Part shown: in pieces, positions 9,034-19,016 of the stretch | Position numbering within the stretch: position 1 is the first letter of the stretch | Layout: each line of letters opens with the position of its first letter | DNA from: UBA4459 sp963776205 | GTDB taxonomy: Bacteria > Bacteroidota > Bacteroidia > Bacteroidales > F082 | Direction of reading: 5' to 3' | DNA: 64,000 nucleotides | Assembly (NCBI GenBank): GCA_963776205.1 | Contig: CAVZLR010000004.1 | Location: forward strand, 496,001 to 560,000 | Program-made: the position numbers and the translations under genes | Notes under the pieces: model-generated | Told to the model about the DNA's origin: nothing | The model's database searches: none | What the model saw: the letters and a program-made list of their open reading frames with translations, nothing else

Positions 9034-10131
9034 TTAATAGGATAGAAAAGTTAAAGTTTCTTTTTTTAGAAGTCCGTTAAGCTGATTATATGTAAGGAAA
9101 ATATTGGTTATGCCAGTTGAATATGGCGCAATTTCATATTGATTATAGACAAACCCTATACCGCTGCCATTCAAATATATATTGTTTCCCGGCTCAATTT
9201 TATCAACAAAATAACCCGCTTTGGTTAGTGGAATGCTGTCGGGAATCTGCTTGTCGCTGCGAATCTGCAAAGTCAAAATCTCAGTGAGTTTCTCAGATGA
9301 ATCCCCCATGAAAATATCCTGAAAACTGAGTGTTTTACCTGTTTTTAGATCAAATATATCATAGGATAGATTGGCCATGCCGTGTGCCCCGCCAGAATAA
9401 ACATAATCGAGGTATTCAAGGCATAAAATATAATTTGAATTATAAGTAACCAACATATTTGTTTCTTTCAGCCAGTCAAACGAATTGCCGCTATCATGCC
9501 AATCCCTGTTTTGCTCTTTGTACAAGGTAAAATAATCCTTTTCAGTCTGCACCAATAATGAATCAGGATTTGATATAAAGATCTGATTTTTAAGAAAATG
9601 AGACTGTATTGTTTTTTCAATGTATCTGATAATTGAATCGCCTTTGAATAGGCTGTCAGGATATATAACAGTAAGTTCAATTTCAGCTGTTGGAGATTCA
9701 ACAGTCTTATCTATCAAGTTTGTTTCCGATCTTAGATAGTGGATGCTTAGCGGAATACTTCCCTCAGGATAGGATTCGAGGAGCTCAATTTCAGTTCCAT
9801 TTTTTCCAGGATTCCATATGCCCGTAAATCGGTCATCAAAAAATACGCCTTTTAATACCGGATCATAATTGCCAAGATGACTTATAATAACCAGGTTGTT
9901 TTCGTTAATATAACCGTCAACTTCAGTTGTAGTTGTTTCCTGATCCATTACCGATAATTCATAATTACCACTCAGTTTCTCTGCCCGCTGAATAATATTC
10001 GCCTGAACATACAATGAGTCAGCATCTCCTTCAAGCCTTTTATAGAACATATTATTTGTATCCATTTGGCCAAATAGTGTCTGAATAGTCAATAAAACTA
10101 AGATTGAAACTTGTAATAATCTGGCAATCAT
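9034..10131 (-). CDS. Secreted DUF3298-domain protein
   Basis: 365 residues. The signal peptide is residues 1 to about 21 (ending LFGQ). The C-terminal half has the DUF3298/RsiV-like pattern YVYSGGAHGM followed by FDLKTGKTLSFQDIF and a PYSTGI segment near the end. An N-terminal part (about 30-130) has a beta-rich DxxSG-like region of unknown role. RsiV-type domains in Firmicutes bind lysozyme; in Bacteroidota the role is unknown. Monocistronic, convergent with the DUF2461 gene. Confidence 0.7.
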   Translation of the reverse strand: MIARLLQVSILVLLTIQTLFGQMDTNNMFYKRLEGDADSLYVQANIIQRAEKLSGNYELSVMDQETTTTEVDGYINENNLVIISHLGNYDPVLKGVFFDDRFTGIWNPGKNGTEIELLESYPEGSIPLSIHYLRSETNLIDKTVESPTAEIELTVIYPDSLFKGDSIIRYIEKTIQSHFLKNQIFISNPDSLLVQTEKDYFTLYKEQNRDWHDSGNSFDWLKETNMLVTYNSNYILCLEYLDYVYSGGAHGMANLSYDIFDLKTGKTLSFQDIFMGDSSEKLTEILTLQIRSDKQIPDSIPLTKAGYFVDKIEPGNNIYLNGSGIGFVYNQYEIAPYSTGITNIFLTYNQLNGLLKKETLTFLSY

Positions 10132-10236
10132 TTTTTAAGTCCGGCTTTTATTAAAAATAAATAAGATTGTCCGCAAAATTAAGAATAATCAGGATCATGT
10201 TAATGCTGGTTTATTACTTTTACTCGAAAAAACCGG

Positions 10237-11091
10237 ATGGCCGCTTTGCTACTCACTATACTTTTTGGTACCCTCATTATTATTGGGTTTAAGCTTATTA
10301 GTATTTTGAAGTTGGATCTCAACCAGGTCATCACCATTAATTATTTAGTTGCCGCAAGCTATGGTTTTATTATTTGGGATGCCCCATTAGATTTCGGAGT
10401 CTGGAAGTCCATGCCGTGGTTTGAACTCTCCATTATAATAGGTGTATTTTTTATACTTACCTATAAGCTATTTGGTTTATCATCCGACAAAGCGGGACTG
10501 GCTATAACAGCCGTTGCAAGTAAAATGTCAGTCGTGATCCCGGTACTGGCTGGTTTTTTATTATTTCAAGACCATCTGAGTATACTTAAGATTGTTGGGA
10601 TATTGTTGGTGCTTCTGTCTTTTTACTTCATTTTTAAACCTGAAAAAGGCTTGAAGATCAACCGGCAATTTATCATGCTTCCGTTGCTATTATTGCTTGG
10701 GAATGGTATTAATGATACCATGGTCAAATACACGCAGCATTTTTACATTAATAATGACGAAGGGCTTTTCCTCTCGTTTATTTTTCTAGTGGCTCTTGGT
10801 ATTGGTATTGTGTATCTGTTTTTTAGCCAGTTTATAAAAGGCATATTTTTCTCATTTAAAAATTTGTTGGGTGGATTGATACTGGGGTCCATGAACTATT
10901 GGGGGGCCTGGTTTTTTATAAAAAGTATGGCACTGTTTGAGTCAAGTTTTTTATTTCCCGTTGTGAATGTAGGTATCGTAAGTTTATCGGCTTTGATCAG
11001 TTTTATTATTTTTAAGGAAAACTTAAGTAAAACAAACTGGTTGGGTATTCTGATGGCCATAATCGCCATTTCACTGGTAAGTTTAGGATAG
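10237..11091 (+). CDS. EamA/DMT family membrane transporter
   Basis: 284 residues with about ten hydrophobic segments in two five-helix halves. The second half ends with ALISFIIFKENLSKTNWLGILMAI, the E-x-(L)-s....iG motif of EamA domains. It probably exports or imports a small metabolite across the inner membrane; the substrate cannot be told. It precedes yigZ by 8 bases, so the two are probably cotranscribed. Confidence 0.8.
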   Translation: MAALLLTILFGTLIIIGFKLISILKLDLNQVITINYLVAASYGFIIWDAPLDFGVWKSMPWFELSIIIGVFFILTYKLFGLSSDKAGLAITAVASKMSVVIPVLAGFLLFQDHLSILKIVGILLVLLSFYFIFKPEKGLKINRQFIMLPLLLLLGNGINDTMVKYTQHFYINNDEGLFLSFIFLVALGIGIVYLFFSQFIKGIFFSFKNLLGGLILGSMNYWGAWFFIKSMALFESSFLFPVVNVGIVSLSALISFIIFKENLSKTNWLGILMAIIAISLVSLG

Positions 11092-11099
11092 AATTTTGT

Positions 11100-11714
11100 A
11101 TGGGAGAAATTTTCAAATTCAAAACAATTAAGAGAAGGTCAGAAGGGCTTTTTAAAGAAAAAGGTAGTAAGTTCATTGCAATAGCCTGCCCTGTTAAGAG
11201 CGAGGATGAATTTAAAGAAGTGTATGCTGATATAAAAAAAGAATATCATAATGCGCGCCACCATTGCTATGCTTACCGGGTAAATCCGGAGGAAGAAGAG
11301 GTTCGTAGCAGTGATGATGGAGAACCATCCGGCACCGCAGGAAAACCTATTCTCAACCAATTATATTCGTATGAACTTTACAATGTTTGCGTGATTGTGG
11401 TGAGGTATTTCGGCGGAACAAAACTGGGCGTAAGTGGTTTGATAAATGCATATAAGCAGGCCACTATCGACGCCATAAGCCATGCAAATATAAAAACTGA
11501 GCACTTAAAAAGATATCTTTCAGTAAGTTTCAAATATCCTTTAATGAATGAAGTAATGCGGGTGATTAAGGAAGAAAATCTTAAAATAAGTGATCAAAAA
11601 TTTGAATTGGATTGCCTGATCAATTTAGAAATAAAAAAAATTATTTTTGATAAAGTTTTTCTAAGGTTTGAAAATATAAGAGGGATTACTATAAGCGAGT
11701 TGAAAAACAGTTAG
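11100..11714 (+). CDS. YigZ/IMPACT family protein
   Basis: 204 residues. The family signature DDGEPSGTAGKP is at 72-83, followed by VVRYFGGTKLGVSGL. The C-terminal domain of this family has an EF-G-like fold. YigZ-type proteins have been linked to translation or nucleic-acid binding, but their function is not settled. Intact; second gene after the DMT transporter. Confidence 0.85.
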   Translation: MGEIFKFKTIKRRSEGLFKEKGSKFIAIACPVKSEDEFKEVYADIKKEYHNARHHCYAYRVNPEEEEVRSSDDGEPSGTAGKPILNQLYSYELYNVCVIVVRYFGGTKLGVSGLINAYKQATIDAISHANIKTEHLKRYLSVSFKYPLMNEVMRVIKEENLKISDQKFELDCLINLEIKKIIFDKVFLRFENIRGITISELKNS

Positions 11715-11770
11715 ATAAATAATTGTAAACGGATTCCTTATATACGAATAAAAAAGTTGAATGTCAACTA

Positions 11771-11798
11771 AAAAAAAGTTTTTTTTTTAACTTTTTTT
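11771..11798. terminator. A/T-only hairpin after yigZ
   Basis: Ten-bp inverted repeat AAAAAAAGTT / AACTTTTTTT around a T-rich loop, followed by AG. It could act as a weak terminator of the yigZ transcript ahead of dnaA, but such A/T stems are weak and can occur by chance. Confidence 0.35.
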
Positions 11799-11919
11799 AG
11801 ATGACTTTTGTTCAACACTTTTGCGGCTCCATAGGAAGTTTGTGATTTGATTAAAAACCAGGGATTTGTTGAAAAATCCATTTTATACAGCAATTATAGA
11901 ATATTAGATTTATTTGAGA

Positions 11920-13356
11920 ATGAGAAAAAAGCACGGTGAAGTCTGGGAACGATGCTTAAAAGTTATTAAAGATAACATTCCTTTTCAAAGTTTTAAAACA
12001 TGGTTTGAGCCTATTGTACCTGTTAGTTTGGAAGAAGACGTTTTAACTATTCAGGTACCAAGCCAGTTTTTTTACGAATGGTTAGAGGAACATTACATTG
12101 GGCTGCTCAAAAAAACCATTAAAAAAGAACTTGGTACGGGTGGGCGTTTGGAATACAGTGTTATCATGGATAGCTCTTATCAGGATTCCAAACCCTATTC
12201 AGCAAACTATCCGTCAAACGACAGAAGGGCAACCAGGAACAACCCGGTGTCCATGCCTATCGATTTGACTAAAAGTGGTGAAAGGGATATTCTAAATCCT
12301 TTTATTATTCCCGGACTTAAAAAAATTAAAGTAGAATCACAACTCGTAGAGACTTATTCCTTTGATAATTTTATCGAAGGAGATTGTAACCGGCTCGCCC
12401 GTTCAGCAGGTTGGGCTATATCAGAAAATCCCGGCAAAACAGCTTTTAATCCACTTCTTATCTACAGTTCTGTTGGACTGGGTAAAACACACCTGGCACA
12501 TGCCATAGGCTTACAGGTAAAAAGTAATTTTCCTGAGAAAACAGTATTGTATGTAAAAACAGATCAGTTCATAAATCAATATATTGATTCTGTTAGAAAT
12601 AATAACCAAAATGATTTCATTCATTTCTATCAGATGATTGATGTGCTGATTATGGATGACATTCAATTTGTTGCGGGCAAAGAGAAAACGCAGGATGTTT
12701 TCTTTCATATTTTTAATCATCTGCATCAGAACAACAGGCAAATTGTTTTAACCTCGGATAAACCACCTGTTGAGTTGAAAGGAATGGAACCCCGCTTACT
12801 CTCCAGGTTTAAATGGGGATTAGCCGCTGATCTTCAGGTTCCTGATCTGGAAACAAGAATTGCGATACTTCAAAAGAAATTATACAAAGACGGCATTGAA
12901 ATGCCATATGAAGTTGTCGAGTATCTTGCTTATAGCATTACTACGAATATCCGTGAGATGGAAGGTGCTTTAATTTCTATTCTGGCACAATCTACACTGA
13001 ATAAAAAATCCATAACACTGGAACTTGCTAAACAGATGATCGACAAGTTTGTCAAGAACAGTGCCCGTGAAATCTCAATTGATTACATTCAAAAAGTGGT
13101 TTGTGACTATTTCAGTCTGCCCCTGGAAGCAATAAATTCTAAAACCAGGAAGCGTGAAATTGTTCAGGCAAGACAACTGGCCATGTTTTTCTCAAAAAAA
13201 CATACTAAAAGCTCCCTGGCAACCATCGGGTTGCATTGTGGTAATAAAGACCATGCAACAGTATTGCATGCGTGCAGAACTGTAAATAACCTGGTTGAAA
13301 CAGACAAGCGATTTAGGATATATGTTGAAGAAATTGACAAAAAGCTGAAATTGTAA
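11920..13356 (+). CDS. dnaA: Chromosomal replication initiator protein DnaA
   Basis: 478 residues from the ATG at 11920 (an in-frame TTG lies two codons upstream). Domain I covers about 1-80, a variable linker about 85-135, then the AAA+ domain with Walker A GLGKTH near 183-191, Walker B VLIMDDIQF, and the domain IV DNA-binding signature CGNKDHATVLHA near the C-terminus. It binds DnaA boxes and opens oriC. dnaN lies about 9 kb away rather than next to it. No DnaA-box cluster is evident in the 199-base gap upstream. Intact. Confidence 0.98.
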   Translation: MRKKHGEVWERCLKVIKDNIPFQSFKTWFEPIVPVSLEEDVLTIQVPSQFFYEWLEEHYIGLLKKTIKKELGTGGRLEYSVIMDSSYQDSKPYSANYPSNDRRATRNNPVSMPIDLTKSGERDILNPFIIPGLKKIKVESQLVETYSFDNFIEGDCNRLARSAGWAISENPGKTAFNPLLIYSSVGLGKTHLAHAIGLQVKSNFPEKTVLYVKTDQFINQYIDSVRNNNQNDFIHFYQMIDVLIMDDIQFVAGKEKTQDVFFHIFNHLHQNNRQIVLTSDKPPVELKGMEPRLLSRFKWGLAADLQVPDLETRIAILQKKLYKDGIEMPYEVVEYLAYSITTNIREMEGALISILAQSTLNKKSITLELAKQMIDKFVKNSAREISIDYIQKVVCDYFSLPLEAINSKTRKREIVQARQLAMFFSKKHTKSSLATIGLHCGNKDHATVLHACRTVNNLVETDKRFRIYVEEIDKKLKL

Positions 13357-13415
13357 TATATTGCCTGTTTACAAGATGTTTTTCGGCTCAACAAGCTTTC
13401 TAATTACCAAACCGG

Positions 13416-13469
13416 TTGACAATAGGATAGAATTATTGTAACTTTATAATTCGCAAATTAATAAAGGAG
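13416..13469 (+). promoter_or_regulatory. Putative promoter and ribosome binding site of the phosphatase gene
   Basis: TTG at 13416-13418, then 20 bases, then TAACTTTA at 13439-13446 (one mismatch to TAnnTTTG). An AAGGAG ribosome binding site lies at 13464-13469, 7 bases before the ATG at 13477. Confidence 0.45.
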
Positions 13470-13476
13470 AATTAGA

Positions 13477-13933
13477 ATGAATATACTTTTCGTATGTACT
13501 GGTAATATTGGAAGGTCACCACTGGCAAAGGCCATTATTACAGAAAAAATACAAGAAAAACGGGATTAATGCTGAAGTTGATTCTGCAGGATTTGAAACA
13601 TTGTACATCAATGAAGCACCAGATAAAAGAATTCTGGAATTTGGAAAAGAGGTTGGACTTGTTTTCAATAGATGAGGCAGGATTTTTCAAAAAGAGGACT
13701 TTGAAAAATTTGATAAAATTTATGTGATGGATACCAAAGCCTATCGTGATGTAAAAGAATTAGCAAAGGGGAAAGAACAAAAGCAACAGATCGACTACTT
13801 AATGAACCTGGTGGAACCCGGTAAAAATAAGACGGTTCCTGATCCTATCACATCCTGGCAAATTGATATAAAAACGGTTTATGAATATCTGGATAAAGCT
13901 ACTGATGTAATTGTTGATAATGCTAAGAAATAA
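13477..13933 (+). CDS. Low-molecular-weight protein-tyrosine-phosphatase-like protein (frame-broken)
   Basis: Reading across two frame changes (near 13550 in an A6 run and near 13670) gives a protein of about 150 residues. It begins MNILFVCTGNIGRSPLA, a match to the C-x5-R phosphate loop of LMW phosphatases, continues with AEVDSAGFE, and has KFDKIYVMD and VPDP (the general-acid Asp region) in the second half. It would dephosphorylate tyrosine or a related phospho-ester in the cytoplasm. The next gene starts 9 bases downstream. The breaks are probably sequencing indels. Confidence 0.75.
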
Positions 13934-13942
13934 AAAGCTTTA

Positions 13943-14895
13943 GTGCCCAACCGGATACCAAATAAAGAAGATATTATAAGGGCTGCTGAGCTGATTGAGT
14001 CATATATCAACAGAACTCCTGTTTTAACTTCTGCTACATTCAATAGTCTTTTCTCCACTGACTTATATTTTAAATGCGAAAATCTTTCAGAAAGTAGGTG
14101 CATTCAAATCAAGGGGTGCCGTTCATGCGATCTTAAATTTATCAAAAGAAGAATTAATAAGGGGTGTTGGTACGCATTCATCAGGCAATCATGCCCAGGC
14201 ACTCGCCCGTGCAGCTAAATTATTTGAAATTCCAGCTTATATCGTGATGCCGGAAAACTCACCGAAAGTGAAAATTGAAGCTGTAAAGGGATATGGAGGA
14301 ATTATTACTTTCTGTAAACCAACACTTGAAGCCCGCGAATCGACACTTAAAGAAATCATTGAAAAAACAGGAGCCATCAGAAATACACCCATATGATAAT
14401 TACGATATAATTGCAGGACAGGCAACTGCCACTAAAGAACTTTTAGAAGAGATATCAGATTTGGACTTGATATTATGTCCGGTAGGAGGTGGGGGGCTGC
14501 TAAGCGGTGCGGCTTTGTCAGCAGCTTATTTTTCAGGAAAAACGGAAGTAATCGCCTGCGAACCAATTGGAGCTGACGATGCATGCAGATCATTCAATTC
14601 AGGAAAAATAATTCCAAGTATTTCACCAAATACCATTGCTGATGGATTGCTCACTTCACTCGGACAACGTAACTTCCCAATCATTCAAAAATATGTAAAA
14701 GAGATTGTTACCGTGAGTGACGAATCCATTGTTAAAGCCATGAAATGGACTTACGAAAGAATGAAGATCGTCATCGAACCTTCTTCAGCGGTGCCACTTG
14801 CTGCGATCATGGAAGAAAAAGTGGACGTGAGAGGTAAAAAAGTGGGCATTTTGATCTCAGGAGGCAATGTTGATCTTAAGAATTTACCATTCTAA
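13943..14895 (+). CDS. PLP-dependent threonine/serine dehydratase-like enzyme (frame-broken)
   Basis: Start is probably the GTG at 13943. Combining frames (breaks near 14090 and 14370) yields about 315 residues with VGAFKSRGA (PLP lysine), SSGNHAQALA, the glycine-rich PLP phosphate loop PVGGGGLLSG, and a closing ISGGNVDL. This is the fold-type II dehydratase/racemase family (IlvA catabolic form, serine racemase). There is no ACT regulatory domain, so a catabolic threonine/serine dehydratase or a racemase is more likely than biosynthetic IlvA. Four bases separate it from the following gene. Confidence 0.8.
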
Positions 14896-14898
14896 TTA

Positions 14899-15608
14899 AT
14901 GAAAACAGGAAAGATATATTTAATTCCAACTACGCTGGGCGGAAATGATGAATATAAAAAAGTATTACCGGATTATAATACAAAAATAATCCATCAATTG
15001 GATGAATTTATTGTAGAACAGCTCAGAACAGCAAGAAGGTTCCTGAGCAAAATAAACCATCCACTTCCGATCGATTCATTGAAATTTAATGAACTGAATA
15101 AGCATACGAACCCAAATGACATATCGAATTATTTAAATGCGGTTGTTAAAGGTAAGCCAATTGGATTGTTGTCAGAAGCAGGAACACCCTGTGTTGCTGA
15201 CCCGGGTGCTGTTATTGTTCAAATGGCCCACGAAAAGGGGATTGAAGTGGTTCCTTTAGTCGGACCAAACTCCATCATTTTAGCACTAATGGCTTCAGGT
15301 TTTAACGGGCAGCAATTTACGTTCCATGGTTACCTTCCGGTTGATAAACAAACACTGCAGAAGAAGATCCGCGATGTCGAATCAGCATCAAGGGAGTTAA
15401 ACAAACACAAATTTTTATTGAAACGCCTTACCGAAATAATCAATTACTTGAAAAACTAATCGAAGTATGTAAACCCGACACTAAATTATGTGTAGCTACA
15501 GATTTGACCCTGGAAAGTGAATCTATAAAAACAAGAAAAATTCGTGATTGGAAAAAAGAAACGGTAGATCTTCATAAAAAACCCACCGTATTCCTTTTGT
15601 ATTTCTAA
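14899..15608 (+). CDS. Tetrapyrrole-methylase-fold SAM methyltransferase, RsmI-related (frame-broken)
   Basis: The first 170 residues (GKIYLIPTTLGG, LLSEAGTPCVADPGA, VVPLVGPNSI) carry the SAM-binding features of the RsmI/YraL family. A frame change near 15408 separates them from the C-terminal part (IETPYRNNQLLE...TRKIRDWKKE), which ends at the TAA at 15606-15608. Total about 236 residues, a usual length for the short Bacteroidota RsmI-like paralogue. RsmI methylates 16S rRNA C1402; whether this paralogue does is not certain. Confidence 0.8.
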
Positions 15609-15614
15609 TATATT

Positions 15615-16121
15615 TTAGTGATGATGACCACCTTTGCCATGAACATGATTGTGTTCAAGTTCTTCAGCTGTGGCTTCTCTCACATCAATAATTTTTCCGG
15701 AGAAATGAATGTCCTGCCCGGCAAGCGGATGATTAAAATCCATGATCACAGTATCATCTTTAACTTCTAAAACTCTGCCATCCACAGGGTTCCCATCCTG
15801 ATCCTGCATAGCAATTACATTTCCAATAGCGAGCAACTCTTCATCAATTTTACCATCAATTTCAAATAGGCTTTTATCAAGTTCAATTATTGCTTCGTCA
15901 TTTTTACCTCCATACGCATCAGTTGCAGGGATTGAAAAACCGAAAGTTGCTTCGGGCTCTAAACTATCCAGGTTTGCTTCAAATGCCGGTAAAAGTGTAC
16001 CCGCACCAAATAAATGAACAAAGGGTCTGCTTTCGTCTACTTCCTGAATGATGTCACCCTTTTCATCTTTCATTCTTAATACATAAGTTAATGTTACTAC
16101 TTTGTCTTTTCCTACTTTCAT
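15615..16121 (-). CDS. slyD: FKBP-type peptidyl-prolyl isomerase, SlyD-like
   Basis: 168 residues. It has the SlyD layout: an FKBP segment at the N-terminus (VTLTYVLRMKDEKGDIIQE), an inserted chaperone flap in the middle (IDEELLAIGNVIAMQDQDGN), return to FKBP (MDFNHPLAGQDIHF) and a histidine-rich tail (HNHVHGKGGHHH) that probably binds nickel or other metals. Convergent with the methyltransferase gene. A TACTTTTGC box lies at 16157-16165 on the same strand but without a clear -33 element. Confidence 0.9.
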   Translation of the reverse strand: MKVGKDKVVTLTYVLRMKDEKGDIIQEVDESRPFVHLFGAGTLLPAFEANLDSLEPEATFGFSIPATDAYGGKNDEAIIELDKSLFEIDGKIDEELLAIGNVIAMQDQDGNPVDGRVLEVKDDTVIMDFNHPLAGQDIHFSGKIIDVREATAEELEHNHVHGKGGHHH

Positions 16122-16275
16122 ACCTATTTTTTAATTTTTGTATAAATAAATGGACAGCAAAAGTAAATAAATAATCAAATACAGGAAGTTTTACAAGGGC
16201 ATGAAAAAATATGATTTGAATATTTCCGTTTAAGACAAATGATTTAGTATTATTGTGTTATAAAAATTATTCGAT

Positions 16276-17179
16276 TTGCAGACGCCCATATTAGAAATTG
16301 ATCACTTAAGTAAATCCTATGGCCACATAAAAGCCCTGGATGATTTTTCCCTCACCATACATAAGGGTGAAGTGTTTGGTATACTAGGTCCTAACGGTAG
16401 CGGTAAAACTACAACATTGGGCATTTTACTTGATATTTTGAGGGCAGACAGAGGTAATTACCGTTGGTTTGGAAAGCTACCAGACAGTCATATCCGAAGA
16501 AGAATTGGTGCATTATTAGAGCAGCCACTTTTCTATCCGTATTTATCGGCGGTGAGAAACCTAGAAATTATCGCTGATATTAAAGGCGTAAAGTATGATG
16601 AGATAGAAGGGATATTAAAAAAAGTGGGATTGTTTGAAAGAAAAACCAGCAAATACAAAACATTTTCTCTTGGCATGAAGCAACGACTTGCTATCGCTGC
16701 TGCCCTGATTGGTAATCCTGAAGTACTGATACTTGATGAACCAACCAATGGCCTTGATCCAAAAAGCATAGCAGAAATCAGAAACCTGATCATTGATATC
16801 GCCAATAAAGGTTTGACCGTTATACTGGCCAGCCATTTACTGGATGAAGTTCAAAAAACATGCTCTCACGTAGCCATACTTGATAAAGGAAAATCGCTGC
16901 ATTCTGGTAAAGTTGAGGATGTGCTCAATTCATCTTCACAGCTTGAATTGAAATCAGAGAACATCTCGTTGTTAAAAACTGTAACTGCGAATTTTGATTT
17001 CGTTCGTGAGAGTAAAGTTGAAAAGGAAATGCTGGTTTTATCCCTTAAATAGAGATGTTGATCCGGCTCAGGTAAATAAAGAACTTGCAGGGCAAGGCAT
17101 ATACCTTTCGCACATCTCGTTAAGAAAAAGAAGCCTTGAATCATATTTTTTAGAATTATTATCAGGAAATGATGCTTAG
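16276..17179 (+). CDS. ABC transporter ATP-binding protein (frame-broken near the end)
   Basis: Probable TTG start at 16276. Walker A GPNGSGKT at 38-45, signature FSLGMKQRL near 132, Walker B ILDEPTNGLDP near 151-160. A frame change near 17050 joins the main reading frame to a C-terminal tail (AGQGIYLSHISLRKRSLE) ending at 17179. The tail is usual for ABC-2 exporter ATPases. It overlaps the permease gene by 11 bases, so the two form one operon. Confidence 0.85.
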
Positions 17180-17976
17180 ATTAATAAAAATAGACTTTAA
17201 AAAATACTTTTACAGTAAGGTATTCTGGGTAATGATCAGTATTTATGCATTGTTGCTGTTATGGTTTTTTTTGGAGCAGAAAAATTCATTAATGGGGTCT
17301 TGGCGAATGCAAGTACTAGCGCCCCTGTTACCATGCCCGGGTTTACGTTGTATTCCTTTCCATTTGTTTGGCAGAATCTTGCTTTTTTCGCCGGATTTTT
17401 AAAAATATTTCCTTGCACTGATCGTTTTGTTTTTTATTACAAATGAATTCAGCAATAAAACCATGCGACAGAATATTATGAATGGAATGAGCCGAAACCA
17501 GTTCATCTTATCAAAGTTAATTTTCGTGATTTTATTGAGCCTGGTTAGTGCCGCCATCCTTTTTATTTCTGGTTTTATACTTGGCTGTATCATATACAGA
17601 AGAAAATACAATTGCATTAACGTTGCAAAAAGTCGTATTTATACCAGCATATTTTCTTGAGGTGCTCACTTACAGTATACTGGCTATGTTTATAGCTTTC
17701 CTGCTGAAGAGATCTATTCTTGCAATAGGCGCATTAGCATTATATTCATATATTATTGAACCTATTATCAGTGCAAGCCTGCCAGATTCATTAGCAAAAT
17801 TTTTGCCAGGTGAAGCTATCGGAAACCTGATTGATATTCCGAATTCGGCACTGATGAAAATGTTTGGTGTTAGTTTTAGCGAAAGTGTTTCAACGCTTGA
17901 CGCTATTACTTGTTTGTTTTATTGTTGCCTTTTTACCGGGCTTATTTTTTTATTTTATCAAAGGAAAGATATCTAA
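17169..17976 (+). CDS. ABC-2 type permease (frame-broken)
   Basis: Pieces in three frames join (breaks near 17270, 17405 and 17595) into about 268 residues with six hydrophobic segments. They include the ABC-2 loop motif TNEFSNKTMRQNIMNGMSR between transmembrane segments 2 and 3. With the ATPase upstream it makes a complete two-gene exporter; the substrate is unknown. Breaks are likely sequencing indels. Confidence 0.75.
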
Positions 17977-17981
17977 ATCCA

Positions 17982-19016
17982 ATGAAATATAATACACTTG
18001 TATGAATTGCATTTGTATTATTATCAGTTACTTTTATGTTCTCATGCAAAACCAATGAAAATATCGCAGGCTATCAATGAATCCCGATGGAAGATATGAT
18101 AGTGAATTTCCTGACAAGAGTGTATCTGATAAATTAAATGAAATTTCAAAGACCATTAAAAAGCTGGATTGCCTGGCCTTTTATATGACATATGTTTTTC
18201 CTCCGGATAATAATTTTAAAAAAAGCTCAATTTCAAAAGATAATATTAAAAGACTTTCAATTAGTGCAGATATATCGAATGAATCAGTTTCCGGAACTGC
18301 AACGGTTATTTATTATGATGGAAAAACAATTGGATTGATCACTTGTGCTCATATTGTTGATTATCCTGACACAATTGTTAATTGGTATGATAAAGAGCAA
18401 ACGAGTTTACACTCAATTTCAGTAAAAGTAAGACAGCAAAATTATATCGCAGGATTACCTGAAGGTGGAGATATTGACGTCGTGGTAATTGACAGTAAGA
18501 ATGATATTGCTTTACTTCAAAAAAAATTAGGACCACATGATGAAAGACCCGAAGTTTTTAATTATAAAATTGGAAATACCAGCGAGCTTGAATGGGGTAC
18601 TTTTGTATACATAATGGGGTATCCATTAGGAAATTTAATGGTAACAAGAGCTATTGTAAGCAATCCTGATAAAGTCAAAAAGTGGTGACTTCTTAACTGA
18701 TGCGCTTTATAATAGGGGTATTAGTGGTAGTCCTGTATTTGCATTAAGAGATGGAGTGCCAAACTTTGAATGGATTGGTATGGCAAAGTCAGCATCAGCT
18801 GAAAAATTTATTTACCTGCAACCAGACAAACAATTAGTTGAAGTGATCAACACAGAAATTCCCTTATGAAGGTAGTCATTTTACGCACAACAAAAGCTGG
18901 ATATTAACTATGGCGTTACATTCTCAGTCACAATTGAAGCTATTACCAATTTCTTTAAGAAGAACAGGGAAGTGATTGAAAATATGGGTATTAACGTTGA
19001 CAGTTTGCTTTACTGA
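17982..19016 (+). CDS. Trypsin-like serine protease, predicted lipoprotein (frame-broken)
   Basis: Reconstructed over at least four frame changes (near 18003, 18075, 18682 and 18868), about 340 residues. The N-terminus gives a lipoprotein signal with lipobox-like FMFSC. A trypsin/HtrA-type triad is visible: His in ITCAHIVD (codon near 18350), Asp in KNDIALLQ (near 18503) and Ser in GISGSPVFA (near 18729). No PDZ domain is seen. It would sit in the periplasm or outer-membrane face. It follows the ABC exporter genes by 5 bases and converges with the M48 gene, overlapping its end by 7 bases. Substrate unknown. Confidence 0.65.
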
